Below are positions 27,750 through 37,174 of a stretch of DNA of 51,438 nt, one piece after another. Positions within the stretch are counted from its first letter, which is position 1, and every line of letters begins with the position of its first letter. The notes beneath the pieces were generated by a model, which saw only the letters and a list, made by a program, of their open reading frames with translations, had not been told where the DNA came from and did not search any database. A program made the position numbers and the translations under genes. This DNA is from Algibacter sp. GTDB taxonomy: Bacteria > Bacteroidota > Bacteroidia > Flavobacteriales > Flavobacteriaceae. The stretch spans positions 1 through 51,438 of the forward strand of contig NZ_JAQWOO010000081.1 of the NCBI RefSeq assembly GCF_029245835.1, given 5' to 3'.

Positions 27750-28634
27750 TTAAAATTTTAATTTTTCATCTTTATCCCATAAACCCCAATAAGCACCAAC
27801 ATCACCTTCTGCGCCTACTTTCCATGATTCATCAAAAGATGAAAAATAAAACATATCAATATCATCTGCAGAAGACCATACTTGTGAATTTATAAAATAT
27901 TTCAAAGCATTTTTATGTGAGGGTACAGCGCCTTGAAGTCCTTCGCCAAACGAAGGCCATCCTGTTTCGGTAATAATGACCTTTTTCCCATGTCCAGCGT
28001 CTTTTGCTTGATTATACATATCACGCATATAAACTAATGCGTATTCCTGACTACAACCTTCCCAATACGGGTAACAATTAGCCAAAATAACATCGCAAGC
28101 TTCGGTAATTCTTGGTCTGTGGCTAAACTCATAATAAGCGTCTACATAACCCATAGGAATTTCTGGAATGGCTTCTTTAACTTCATACATAAAAGCCAAT
28201 AGCTCATCTTCTGTTAAGTCATTTCTATACATCACTTCATTCCCTACAGCAGCAATATCTACATAACCCTCCTTTGCTAACTTTATTAGTCCTGCTATTT
28301 CTTTTTTATTAATCTCTGCATCATCACCTAACCAAGCGCCAACCAAAGTTTTAATACCAAACTCTTTGGCAATTCTAGGGATAGCCTCATTTCCATCTGT
28401 ACAAGAAAAAGATCGAATCCATTTTGTATAGGGTTTAATAATTTTCATTCGACGCCTAATCTGTTTCTCGGTAATTTGTTCACCCGGTTCTTGACCCTCT
28501 TCATAAGGGCTAAAACATAAGCCATGCATCCCGCCTTTTAATACTCTTTTGAAAAGGTTATTTAGCCCTTTGGAGGTTTTATTATCTAAATTTAATCCTG
28601 CTAAAGATTTTATCCTATCTTCTCTATACGACAT
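27750..28634 (-). CDS. leaderless (cytosolic) GH17 beta-1,3-glucanase-like enzyme
   Basis: A 294-residue GH17 (beta/alpha)8 enzyme. The acid/base is E133 in AAVGNEVMYRNDL and the nucleophile is E223 in IITETGWPSFG; both match GH17 spacing. The N-terminus MSYREDRIKSLAGLNLD has no signal peptide or membrane segment, so it should act in the cytosol on imported beta-1,3-gluco-oligosaccharides. It starts 2 bp after the stop of the MFS-GH17 fusion gene and is closely similar to that protein's C-terminal domain and to the enzyme at 31238. Hydrolysis is the simplest role, although some GH17 enzymes are transglycosylases. Confidence 0.88.
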   Translation of the reverse strand: MSYREDRIKSLAGLNLDNKTSKGLNNLFKRVLKGGMHGLCFSPYEEGQEPGEQITEKQIRRRMKIIKPYTKWIRSFSCTDGNEAIPRIAKEFGIKTLVGAWLGDDAEINKKEIAGLIKLAKEGYVDIAAVGNEVMYRNDLTEDELLAFMYEVKEAIPEIPMGYVDAYYEFSHRPRITEACDVILANCYPYWEGCSQEYALVYMRDMYNQAKDAGHGKKVIITETGWPSFGEGLQGAVPSHKNALKYFINSQVWSSADDIDMFYFSSFDESWKVGAEGDVGAYWGLWDKDEKLKF

Positions 28635-28636
28635 AA

Positions 28637-30991
28637 TTAGCTGTATTTTGGTTTTTCATTTTTATCCCATATTCCCCATCGCTGTCCAACATCGCCTTCA
28701 TGATGTACTTTCCAAGACTCATCAAACGAAGAAAAATAAAACATACCTATATTATTCTCTTGAGCCCAAGATTTCGCTTTTATAAAGTATTTCATGGCGT
28801 TTTCCTTTGAAGGTACTGCGCTATTTGTACTATCCCCTTTATTTGGCCAACCTGTTTCAGAAATAATAACTTGTTTCCCATTGGCTAAGCTTTTTGTAAA
28901 GGTATACATTTGCTTTAAATACGCCAATGACTTGTTTATATCACAACCTTCCCAAAATGGGTAACAATTCACTAAAATTATGTCACAAGCCTCTATAAGT
29001 TTTGGATGGTCATTATATTGATAATATGCATCCACATAACCGACAGGAATATCTGGTAATGCCTTTTTTACTCTATAGATGTAAGCCATTATTTCATTTT
29101 CAGATAAATCATTTCTAAGCAAAACCTCATTACCAACCACTGCAATATCTACATGTCCATTTTTTGCCAAATCAATTAACGCTTTTATCTCCACTTCGTT
29201 TTTGGCTTTATCCTTTCCAATCCAAGCACCAACCATTGTTCTTATGCCGCTTTTATGAGCGACAATTGGAATAAACTCGTTCCCATCAGTACAAGAAAAA
29301 GAACGTACCCATTTGGCATAAGGCCTAATAATTTCCATTCTTTGATGTATTTGATTTTCTGATAGTTGATCTCCAATATTCTGATCTTCTAGGTATGGAC
29401 TAAAACATAACCCGTGTAAGCCATTATTTAAAGTATCTTTAAACAAACTTTTTATTTCAGCTTGTGATTTTGAAGAGAAATCTATATCGTTATCTGAATC
29501 TAGTTCTATATTTGAATAGGATAATAACTTGTCTATTTGATAATATGATGACACCTCTGGTATAATAGCTTCTTGACGTGTATCAATTTCAGCGCGTATT
29601 TCATGAGCACGTTCTTCTGTAATATCATAATTTCGCATCACATACATGGCAAGAAGCGTTCCTATCATGGGAAAAAAACAAAAGAAGGCATGAAGTCCAT
29701 CAACCGCAGATTGTTGATCTGTAGTAGCCAGGTCTGGATTAAATCCAACAATAGCAATAATAAGTCCACTCAATCCTCCTGCAATTGCAAAACCCACTTT
29801 AACCATCCACCAGTAAATCGCGCCAAATATACCTTCTCTTCGTAAACCCGATCTTAATTCATCAATATCGATAACATCAGCAGTCATGGACATCATTATG
29901 GTAAATAAGCTACCTATTCCGAAGGAAAAAAATGGAAGTGCAATAATATACAACCATGGTTTACCTGGAACAAAAAGAAACCATAGCATGACGTACCCTA
30001 TAACCGAAATTGCCTGAGATACCATGAACGCTTTTTTCTTTCCCATAACCTTAGACATGCGAGCGACAACTGGTATAACAAGAAATGTAGTCCCCAATGC
30101 TCCCAAAAACCCAAATAATGACACCCAAATACCGCTAGCAGCAGCATCGCCATTAAACAGTTTATATACAATGACAAAAAAAGTAAGTGCTGCAACGGTA
30201 TTAAACGCATTATATACTAAAAATGTAGCGGCACACAATTTTCTAAATTCCTTAATTTTCAATGCCTCTTTAACAGTTGTATAGAAAATCTTCTTCAAAC
30301 TTCGAACAACATCCATAAAGCTCAAGGGCTCAAAATCCTCATTTAAGGTAGACTCACTTTTAATGAATATTGCAGGAACCATGGCACATATGGCACAGGG
30401 TATAGCAACCCATACTGCCAATTGCCTCACCGCTATTTCTGCAGACGGGAACCATTCTGGATCATACATAATAATCCAAAATAAAGGCGCTATAACCCAA
30501 GCCCATTGCCCAATCCACTGAGCAATAGCCATGATATTGGTACGTTCATGAAAGTCATCACTCATCTCGTAGCCCATGGCCACGTAGGGCACACTAAAAA
30601 TGGTAAGTCCTAAATAAAAGACAACAGACCACAAAAAGAAATACCAAAAATTGAATTGTAAGGAATTTCCCCTAAAAAGTTGCCACATAAATATGTATGC
30701 AATACCCATCACCAATCCTCCAATTAAAACATATTGCCTTCTTCGGCCCCATTTTGATTTTGTGTTATCTGAAATATAACCCATTATTGGATCTGTGATG
30801 GCGTCAAATATTCTTGGAAAAAAATATACAAGAGCCCACATCCACCCGGGAAAACCAAGGTCTTGTACTAACACTACCATAAAAATACTTAGTATAGCAG
30901 GAAACATTTGGTTGGCAAGCATACCCACTCCAAAAGCAACTTTCTGCCCAAAAGGAACTTTGTTTTTTGAAGCCGTATTAATTGTTGACAT
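28637..30991 (-). CDS. MFS (GPH-type) sugar symporter fused to a GH17 domain
   Basis: A 784-residue fusion. Residues 1 to about 465 form a 12-TM GPH-type (glycoside-pentoside-hexuronide:cation) symporter with the signature DAITDPIMGYISDNTKSKWG (63-82) followed by RRR. A linker of about 60 residues (containing EERAHEIRAEIDTRQEAI) leads to a full GH17 domain (about 530-784) with acid/base E622 in VGNEVLLRNDL and nucleophile E712 in IISETGWPNKG. With 12 TM segments both termini face the cytosol, so glucan oligosaccharides would meet the hydrolase as they enter. The symporter half resembles the separate symporter at 32906, and the GH17 half resembles the leaderless enzymes on either side. Frame is continuous, with no stop at the join. 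Confidence 0.9.
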   Translation of the reverse strand: MSTINTASKNKVPFGQKVAFGVGMLANQMFPAILSIFMVVLVQDLGFPGWMWALVYFFPRIFDAITDPIMGYISDNTKSKWGRRRQYVLIGGLVMGIAYIFMWQLFRGNSLQFNFWYFFLWSVVFYLGLTIFSVPYVAMGYEMSDDFHERTNIMAIAQWIGQWAWVIAPLFWIIMYDPEWFPSAEIAVRQLAVWVAIPCAICAMVPAIFIKSESTLNEDFEPLSFMDVVRSLKKIFYTTVKEALKIKEFRKLCAATFLVYNAFNTVAALTFFVIVYKLFNGDAAASGIWVSLFGFLGALGTTFLVIPVVARMSKVMGKKKAFMVSQAISVIGYVMLWFLFVPGKPWLYIIALPFFSFGIGSLFTIMMSMTADVIDIDELRSGLRREGIFGAIYWWMVKVGFAIAGGLSGLIIAIVGFNPDLATTDQQSAVDGLHAFFCFFPMIGTLLAMYVMRNYDITEERAHEIRAEIDTRQEAIIPEVSSYYQIDKLLSYSNIELDSDNDIDFSSKSQAEIKSLFKDTLNNGLHGLCFSPYLEDQNIGDQLSENQIHQRMEIIRPYAKWVRSFSCTDGNEFIPIVAHKSGIRTMVGAWIGKDKAKNEVEIKALIDLAKNGHVDIAVVGNEVLLRNDLSENEIMAYIYRVKKALPDIPVGYVDAYYQYNDHPKLIEACDIILVNCYPFWEGCDINKSLAYLKQMYTFTKSLANGKQVIISETGWPNKGDSTNSAVPSKENAMKYFIKAKSWAQENNIGMFYFSSFDESWKVHHEGDVGQRWGIWDKNEKPKYS

Positions 30992-31237
30992 AATTTATTG
31001 TTGACATAATTTAATATTAGTTAATTGACATTTGTTTTTTATAGTATTGAATACAAAACATTTAAAAATCGGACATTACCGTTTTATATAATCGACTTGT
31101 TTGTAGTACAAAATGAAAACTTAATTTAATTTTTTTGCTTTTGAAAGCCACTACAACACATGTCCAACAATCTTATAATAAAAAAATTGCAATAAAAATT
31201 AAATTTGAAGGTTTTTGCTTTTAATCTGAATTAGCCC

Positions 31238-32152
31238 TTAGAACTTTAAGTTCTCATGTTTATCCCAAAGTCCCCAATAAGCACCAACGTCACCTTCATC
31301 TCCAGTTTTCCAGGATTCGTCAAAAGATGAAAAATAAAATATTGGGATATCATTATCCTTGGTCCATTTAACGGTATCTATAAAATATTTCATAGCAGCG
31401 TCTTCAGAAGCTATAGCACCATCGAGACCTCCGCCTTCACTTGGCCAGCCTGTTTCGGTAATAATAATAGGTTTCCCTTGAGCGGCATCTACAACAGAAC
31501 CATACATAGCCTGCATATGTCCTAAAGCATACTCGATAGGACAGCCTTCCCAGTAAGGATATAAATTTGCCAAAACAACATCTGTACTCTCAACTAGAAT
31601 AGGATGTCTTGAAAATTCGTAATAGGCATCTACATAGCCTACCGGAATATCTAATCCCGTTAAAGCATCTTTAACTCGATTAATATACCCGACTAATTCT
31701 TCTAAAGTCAAATCGTTGCGATATAGCACTTCGTTACCAACAGCAGCAACATCCACGTGGCCTGCTTTAGCAAGTGCAATTAACCCTTCTATTTCCCTTT
31801 CGTTATCGTCTTTATCATCACTAAGCCATGCTCCAACCAAGGTTTTAAGACCATGCTTTTTTGCCATAATTGGTACATATTCATTTCCTTCAATACATGA
31901 AAACGATCGGATAGCGCCCACATAAGGTTTTAATATTTTAATACGTTGCTCAACTTGTTCCATACTAATATCATCCCCCGGAGATTGTCCTTCCTTGTAC
32001 ATACTAAAGCATATACCATGAAACCCATCTTGCATCGTTTTATGCCATAATGCTTTTAACTCTTCTAACGAATAATCAGAAAGGTTTATCCCTTGAGTAG
32101 CTATTTGACTGTGTCCACTTCGTTTATAATATGACTCTTCTCTATAAGACAT
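31238..32152 (-). CDS. leaderless (cytosolic) GH17 beta-1,3-glucanase-like enzyme
   Basis: A 304-residue GH17 enzyme with acid/base E141 in AAVGNEVLYRNDL and nucleophile E233 in IITETGWPSEG. The N-terminus MSYREESYYKRSGHSQ is polar, so the protein should stay in the cytosol. It is one of three similar GH17 modules in this part of the locus; a 246-bp gap without a gene separates it from the downstream MFS-GH17 gene. It probably shortens imported beta-1,3-glucan oligosaccharides alongside the phosphorylase. Confidence 0.88.
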   Translation of the reverse strand: MSYREESYYKRSGHSQIATQGINLSDYSLEELKALWHKTMQDGFHGICFSMYKEGQSPGDDISMEQVEQRIKILKPYVGAIRSFSCIEGNEYVPIMAKKHGLKTLVGAWLSDDKDDNEREIEGLIALAKAGHVDVAAVGNEVLYRNDLTLEELVGYINRVKDALTGLDIPVGYVDAYYEFSRHPILVESTDVVLANLYPYWEGCPIEYALGHMQAMYGSVVDAAQGKPIIITETGWPSEGGGLDGAIASEDAAMKYFIDTVKWTKDNDIPIFYFSSFDESWKTGDEGDVGAYWGLWDKHENLKF

Positions 32153-32240
32153 TTTTTAATATTTTATTTATATGATTTTATAATTATCAAATTGACAACT
32201 TGATTCTTGAATAATGCGTTAATAATAAGGCTACCTGACT

Positions 32241-32858
32241 CTAAAAAACTCCTCTACAATTTTTTCTTGCATATATTTTTATTCTATCTACCTCTTTTGC
32301 TCCAGTTGGTATTTCTTCAAGTTGTAATCCAGGATAGTTTTCTTCTTCCTTCCATTTTGCTATAGTGTTACTGAAAAATGATGACGCTTCTGAATTTGCT
32401 TCATAAATAATCAAATCATAAGCTTCACCTTTATCGCCTCCGAAACGTGTCACAACTTGCCATTCTCCATCTCTTTTGTAAGAGGTGTTGGTGTGATCTG
32501 ATTGTGGGTAATAACGGTCGTCTGTTGGGCGAATCAACACCCAAATATCATTTTCATTGGACTCAGGGTAAACGCCCATTGTTAAAATCCTACAATCCAC
32601 AGAATCTTTATCCACCGGAGAAACAACTTTTACAGAATTTACTGGTCCGCTAATCTTTAACTTATTTCCAGTTGAAACTTGTTCAATTTGAGTATTATAA
32701 TTAACAAAATCTGACGAATAGCTCCCATATATCATCATTAAAACACCAAGGATTCCCAAAGGTATCACTAGCTTACCTGAGCTACTTTTTTTACTAGCTA
32801 GTAGTGCAATTAAGATAAATAAAACTCCTATTATTAATATTATTATTTTGGCTGACAT
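32241..32858 (-). CDS. two-TM membrane protein of unknown function in the glucan locus
   Basis: A 205-residue protein with two hydrophobic segments (about 4-20 and 30-47) separated by a short Lys/Ser loop, then a soluble domain of about 150 residues. The soluble part contains LKISGPVNSVKVVSP, NDIWVLIRPTDDRYYPQS and DGEWQVVTRFGG, a beta-rich pattern that may be a small sandwich fold. It lies between the MFS symporter gene (47 bp away) and a GH17 gene (88 bp away) in the same direction, so it is probably part of the same operon. I do not recognise the family; an accessory of the symporter is possible but unproven. Confidence 0.75.
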   Translation of the reverse strand: MSAKIIILIIGVLFILIALLASKKSSSGKLVIPLGILGVLMMIYGSYSSDFVNYNTQIEQVSTGNKLKISGPVNSVKVVSPVDKDSVDCRILTMGVYPESNENDIWVLIRPTDDRYYPQSDHTNTSYKRDGEWQVVTRFGGDKGEAYDLIIYEANSEASSFFSNTIAKWKEEENYPGLQLEEIPTGAKEVDRIKIYARKNCRGVF

Positions 32859-32905
32859 CTTACTTTTTTTTTAGTTATTTAAATCTATTTAACTATGTAT
32901 CATTG

Positions 32906-34336
32906 TTATAACACGCCTCTTCTTTCTTCTAATTGAGCCTTGATATCTTTTGCTCTTTCTTCAGAGAGACTGTATTTCCACATAATCCATATAGCCAAAC
33001 CAGCTGTAACAACAGGTATAACTATATCTGCAATTCTTAATTTTGTCATGGTATCCACTGTCTGTGTAGCCGCATTCCCGTCAAATCCAATAAGCTTTAA
33101 TACCAAACCTCCTAAAACAAGGGCTAATCCTTGACCAAGTTTTACAACCCACCAGTATAATGCACCAAAAGTACCCTCTTTCCTTGGCATGCCGTTAACG
33201 AGTTCATCTAAATCACAAACATCGGCAGTCATACTCATCATTAGAGTAAATAAACTTCCTAAGCCAAATGACATTAGAGGTATTGGAATAAAAGAAAGCC
33301 AAATATTATCTGGAGTAAAAGCCCACCACTTCATAGCATAGCCAACTATAGAAAGAGCAGTTGAAATAATGAAAGCCTTCTTTTTTCCCCATTTTTCAGC
33401 CATTTTTGATACAATTGGAATCACTAAAAACGCTGAAACCAATGCTCCAATAGAGCTAAACCAAGCTGGCCATGTTGATGTGGCTTCATAGCTTCCATTA
33501 AAAATATAAAAAACAAAAATGAAAAAACTGAAGGAAGCCACAATTTGATACCCGTTAAATATTAAAAAAGTAGCACCACATAATTTCATAAAAGGTTTGT
33601 TTTTTACAGCCTCTTTTATACTCACTAATAAATCTTTTAAATTAGTAAATACCGTCTTAAAACTTAATTTCTTTCTATTGCCCATATTAGCAGAATCCAT
33701 ACCTCTACAAAAAATAGCTGGTAAAAGTCCTAGAAATAGACAAGCGATTCCAACATACATCGCCATTGTTCTCACGCCTTCGGCTTGATTGCTGAAAAAA
33801 CTTGGATCAGCAATAATTACCCAAAACCAAGGGACAATTACCCAAGCTAGAAGACCTACTGTTTGCGAAAATGCCATTAAACGTGTTCTTTCATTATAAT
33901 CAGAAGTCATTTCGTAGCCTAAGCCAACCAGAGGTGTAGCAAACATGGTATTTCCAATAAGAAAAACCATTGACATAATTAGAAAGTACCAAAAATTATA
34001 ATCTGCTGAATTATTTTCATCAAGTTGCCAAAGAAGTACAAACGTAATGGCACTTAAAATACCTCCAACTAAGATATACGGTCTACGTCTTCCCCATTTA
34101 GAACTTGTATTATCCGAAATAAATCCCATAATTGGGTCGGTTACCGCATCAAAGAATCGTGGTAATCCACCTAAAAGTCCTGCCAGAAATGGATCCATCC
34201 CAAAAGCTGTTAGCAAGAAAAACATGAAGAACCCTAATGCTCCAGGATATAAGTTCAAAACCAAATGGCCCGCTCCAAAAGCTGCTTTTTGACCAAGTGG
34301 TACTCTGTTTGCTGTGGTTGTTTTTACATTTGGCAT
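32906..34336 (-). CDS. MFS (GPH-type) beta-glucan oligosaccharide symporter
   Basis: A 476-residue 12-TM protein of the GPH symporter type, with the signature DAVTDPIMGFISDNTSSKWG (63-82) followed by RRRPY, and the second-half motif LMSMTADVCDLDELVNG. It should carry oligosaccharides, or glucose-containing disaccharides, across the inner membrane with a cation. The substrate is inferred from the neighbouring GH30, GH17 and phosphorylase genes. It starts 26 bp after the GH30 gene and is paralogous to the transporter half of the fusion at 28637. Confidence 0.88.
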   Translation of the reverse strand: MPNVKTTTANRVPLGQKAAFGAGHLVLNLYPGALGFFMFFLLTAFGMDPFLAGLLGGLPRFFDAVTDPIMGFISDNTSSKWGRRRPYILVGGILSAITFVLLWQLDENNSADYNFWYFLIMSMVFLIGNTMFATPLVGLGYEMTSDYNERTRLMAFSQTVGLLAWVIVPWFWVIIADPSFFSNQAEGVRTMAMYVGIACLFLGLLPAIFCRGMDSANMGNRKKLSFKTVFTNLKDLLVSIKEAVKNKPFMKLCGATFLIFNGYQIVASFSFFIFVFYIFNGSYEATSTWPAWFSSIGALVSAFLVIPIVSKMAEKWGKKKAFIISTALSIVGYAMKWWAFTPDNIWLSFIPIPLMSFGLGSLFTLMMSMTADVCDLDELVNGMPRKEGTFGALYWWVVKLGQGLALVLGGLVLKLIGFDGNAATQTVDTMTKLRIADIVIPVVTAGLAIWIMWKYSLSEERAKDIKAQLEERRGVL

Positions 34337-34362
34337 AATTTAAATTTTTAGTTAGTTTCGAT

Positions 34363-35850
34363 TTATTGAATCACAATAGTTTGAATCGCTTTATCATCTA
34401 TTGAAAACTCTACTTGTTTCTCATTTAATGATAGGTTTATAGTTTTTGGGGTTTCTGTTTCGTTAAAGGCAACAACTACAGTTGTTCCGTCAGGATTAAT
34501 AGCTGCTGTAACCATAAGGTCATCGTCGGTATTATCTACCCCAATAACTTTAGCGCCTGGTCTTATAAATTTACTAAAATGAGCCATCGTATAATAAATA
34601 GGGGTAAAGTAAACTTCATCCTTATCTGGATCTACTATTATCGGAGCTACACACCAGTTTTTAAACCAGTTTGGACCACCTTGTCTGTCTAATACCATAT
34701 TCCAATCTACCCAACCATCTACCCAATTATTTAGGCATCCAATAATATCTCTGGCGTAGCGATTAACAGGAGCGTATTTGGGATGTAAATGTTTTTGATC
34801 TTCTGGAGCCCAATCCCAACCCCAATCAGTAGCTTCTTTACTCCAGTACCAAGCATCCTCTTTCCATTTTGGTATTTCAGAATCTACACAAGCTTCTGTT
34901 TGAATTAGAAGTTTATTCGGCGCTTTATTATGCGCGTTTTGCAATTCATTTGGATAAATTTCGAAGGTACTATCATACCAATGAATGGCTGTTCCGTCAA
35001 AATACTTTGAAGTTGCTTCATTTTTATACATAGAATCAACCCAATCTTTTAAATGTGCCCGGTTTTGATCGAATCCTAAAATGATCTTATCACCTTTACC
35101 ATCTGCCTCAAGCTTTGGTCCTAAATGATGTTGTACAAAGTTTGTCATTTCATCGGGTGTATAATGCATACTTTCCCAATTATTCCCATTACCCATAGGC
35201 TCATTTTCAACTGTAAACCCCCATATATCAATGCCTTCTGCTTTATAAGCGTCAAGGTATTTTGAAAAGAATAAGGCCCAAGTATCATAATATTCTGGAA
35301 GTAACTTACCACCAACCCAACTGTTATTGTCTTTCATCCAAGGCGCAGCTGTCCATGGTGATGCAAAAATTTTAAAGCCATCTTCAGAAACGGCCATGGC
35401 GTCTTTTATCATCGGAATAAGATCGTCTTTATCTTCCTGAATGGTAAAATGTTCTAAATCCTTGTCGCCTTCAACAGGTGCATAAGAATAATTTGAAACG
35501 GAAAAATCGCAAGAATTCATATGTGTTCTTGTAAGCGAATATCTTGCGCCATCCTTAGCAAAATAAGCTTTCAAAATGGTATCTCTGTTTTCTTTACTTA
35601 GCTTGTTTAATAAGTAAGCAGACGATTCGGTAAAAGCACCACCAAAACCTGTTATTGTTTGTAGTGTTTCTTCTGGTTTTAACTTTATAGCTGTTTTGAC
35701 TTCTAAATTTTGAAACTCCGTCAATTTAGTAAGCTTATTACCACTAGCCGAAGTTTCATAAACTTCAACCACGAGTGTTTTATCCTCATTGTTACAACTC
35801 ATCATAATTACAGTTACTATGACTAACATTATATATTCTAAATTCTTCAT
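34363..35850 (-). CDS. GH30 lipoprotein (likely beta-1,6-glucosidase on laminarin branches)
   Basis: A 495-residue lipoprotein (signal ending TVIMMSC, Cys19) with a GH30 (beta/alpha)8 domain and the associated beta-sandwich. The acid/base is E217 in GFTVENEPMGNG and the nucleophile is E319 in LLIQTEACVDSE. The conserved TGFGGAFTESSAYLL lies at about 67-81. GH30 enzymes from marine Formosa strains remove beta-1,6-linked glucose side chains of laminarin, and the gene context fits the same role. It lies between a GH17 lipoprotein gene (20 bp upstream) and the symporter gene. Cellular side is probably periplasmic or surface. Confidence 0.9.
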   Translation of the reverse strand: MKNLEYIMLVIVTVIMMSCNNEDKTLVVEVYETSASGNKLTKLTEFQNLEVKTAIKLKPEETLQTITGFGGAFTESSAYLLNKLSKENRDTILKAYFAKDGARYSLTRTHMNSCDFSVSNYSYAPVEGDKDLEHFTIQEDKDDLIPMIKDAMAVSEDGFKIFASPWTAAPWMKDNNSWVGGKLLPEYYDTWALFFSKYLDAYKAEGIDIWGFTVENEPMGNGNNWESMHYTPDEMTNFVQHHLGPKLEADGKGDKIILGFDQNRAHLKDWVDSMYKNEATSKYFDGTAIHWYDSTFEIYPNELQNAHNKAPNKLLIQTEACVDSEIPKWKEDAWYWSKEATDWGWDWAPEDQKHLHPKYAPVNRYARDIIGCLNNWVDGWVDWNMVLDRQGGPNWFKNWCVAPIIVDPDKDEVYFTPIYYTMAHFSKFIRPGAKVIGVDNTDDDLMVTAAINPDGTTVVVAFNETETPKTINLSLNEKQVEFSIDDKAIQTIVIQ

Positions 35851-35870
35851 ATGATTATTTTAATGTTCTC

Positions 35871-37172
35871 CTAGTTTTGACTAGCATGCCATTCTTCAGT
35901 AGTTGGGGGCACTTCAACGTCTTTCATTAAGGCTTCCTTATCGCCATTATACGTTTTTATTATTGTATTTCCATTTCTTGTTAATCCTTTAAATGTTCCT
36001 TTATCTACTTCATCCCAAAGTACATATTTTGCTTTCCCATCAACAGTGAATAACCCAAAATGCTTTTCAGAATTTCCAGAATTATCACCACCTTTCCAAG
36101 GTTCGTCAAATCCTTCGAAGTAAAAACATGACATTCCAGCTTCGTTAGTCCAGTCTCTCATGTGTTTATAGTAAAGTGCTTCTTTATACTCATCGCAAGC
36201 TTTCGATCCAGTAGTTCCATAGTGCCCAGAAGAAAAACTTGCCCATCCCGTTTCTCCAATATGAATTGGTTTATTGACACCAAGACTTTCCATATATTTC
36301 TTTACGTTATTAGTTTGCATCATAGCATAATTCTTGGCTCTCAACATGCAGATTTCAATTTTTTCCATATCCGTTTTACCTTCCAAACCTTCTTGATTTA
36401 ACCAAAATTCTGGCTGATAATGTGTGTCATGCATAGGGTAAGTATGAACCGAAAGAAAATCTACTGTTTTGATTAATTTATTTAAATCTTCCACATGGTA
36501 TTCTTCGCCACCGCCGCCCCAGGATGCAAAATTATCTGAACTTGTAATCCATAGATCTTTAGATAGTTTGTCTTGTTTTTTCAATTCTTGAAGATGATTA
36601 ACCCATTTTAAAATAATCCATGGTTCTACATAATAACTGGCAGCCCATTTAACCATAGCCTCGTTACCTACGGCAATAACTTTTACGATATCTGGATATT
36701 GATTTGCTAATGCAACCGTTTTTTCAATTTGCGGTTTATTATCCTCACTTTCTTCATTATGAATAGGTTCTTGATCTGTCCATGCATTTTTACAATCTAT
36801 CCAAGCACCAAGCATTACATACATTTCAAAACTTGGATCTTTCTGTTTTAACTCACTAATAGCTTTTAACAGATTTTCGGCTTGTGGTAAATGCACTTTA
36901 TAGGTTCTAACAACTCTAATCCCTAAAGCATATAAAATTTTCATATCCTCTTTTAGCTCTTCTAGTGTTGGTTCAATACTATGGTCAGGATACCTGTAGC
37001 CCCCATAAGACATTGCTAAATATTCAGAATTTCCTAAAATATCTTTTGCTGTTAATTGCTCTTTTTCAACTACTTGATTCACAGTATTCTTTTTAACTTT
37101 ATCACAAGACCATGCTAAGCAGATTAAAAAAATAAGCATGCCCTTTTTTATAATTGATACGTAGTTTTTCAT
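35871..37172 (-). CDS. GH17 lipoprotein, long form
   Basis: A 433-residue lipoprotein (signal ending LICLAWSC, Cys23) of GH17 type. The acid/base is E171 in IAVGNEAMVKWA and the nucleophile is E307 in PIHIGETGWASF. The core begins DILGNSEYLAMSYGGYR. It is longer than the cytosolic GH17 enzymes, with extra loops around residues 180-290 and a C-terminal tail. It should act in the periplasm or at the surface on beta-1,3-glucan. It starts 2 bp after the end of a close paralogue (37175), so the pair arose by tandem duplication. Confidence 0.9.
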   Translation of the reverse strand: MKNYVSIIKKGMLIFLICLAWSCDKVKKNTVNQVVEKEQLTAKDILGNSEYLAMSYGGYRYPDHSIEPTLEELKEDMKILYALGIRVVRTYKVHLPQAENLLKAISELKQKDPSFEMYVMLGAWIDCKNAWTDQEPIHNEESEDNKPQIEKTVALANQYPDIVKVIAVGNEAMVKWAASYYVEPWIILKWVNHLQELKKQDKLSKDLWITSSDNFASWGGGGEEYHVEDLNKLIKTVDFLSVHTYPMHDTHYQPEFWLNQEGLEGKTDMEKIEICMLRAKNYAMMQTNNVKKYMESLGVNKPIHIGETGWASFSSGHYGTTGSKACDEYKEALYYKHMRDWTNEAGMSCFYFEGFDEPWKGGDNSGNSEKHFGLFTVDGKAKYVLWDEVDKGTFKGLTRNGNTIIKTYNGDKEALMKDVEVPPTTEEWHASQN

Positions 37173-37174
37173 AA

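Noticed and set aside
31000-31237. A small gene in the gap before the MFS-GH17 gene.
   Set aside because: All frames have early stops; the gap is more likely to be regulatory.
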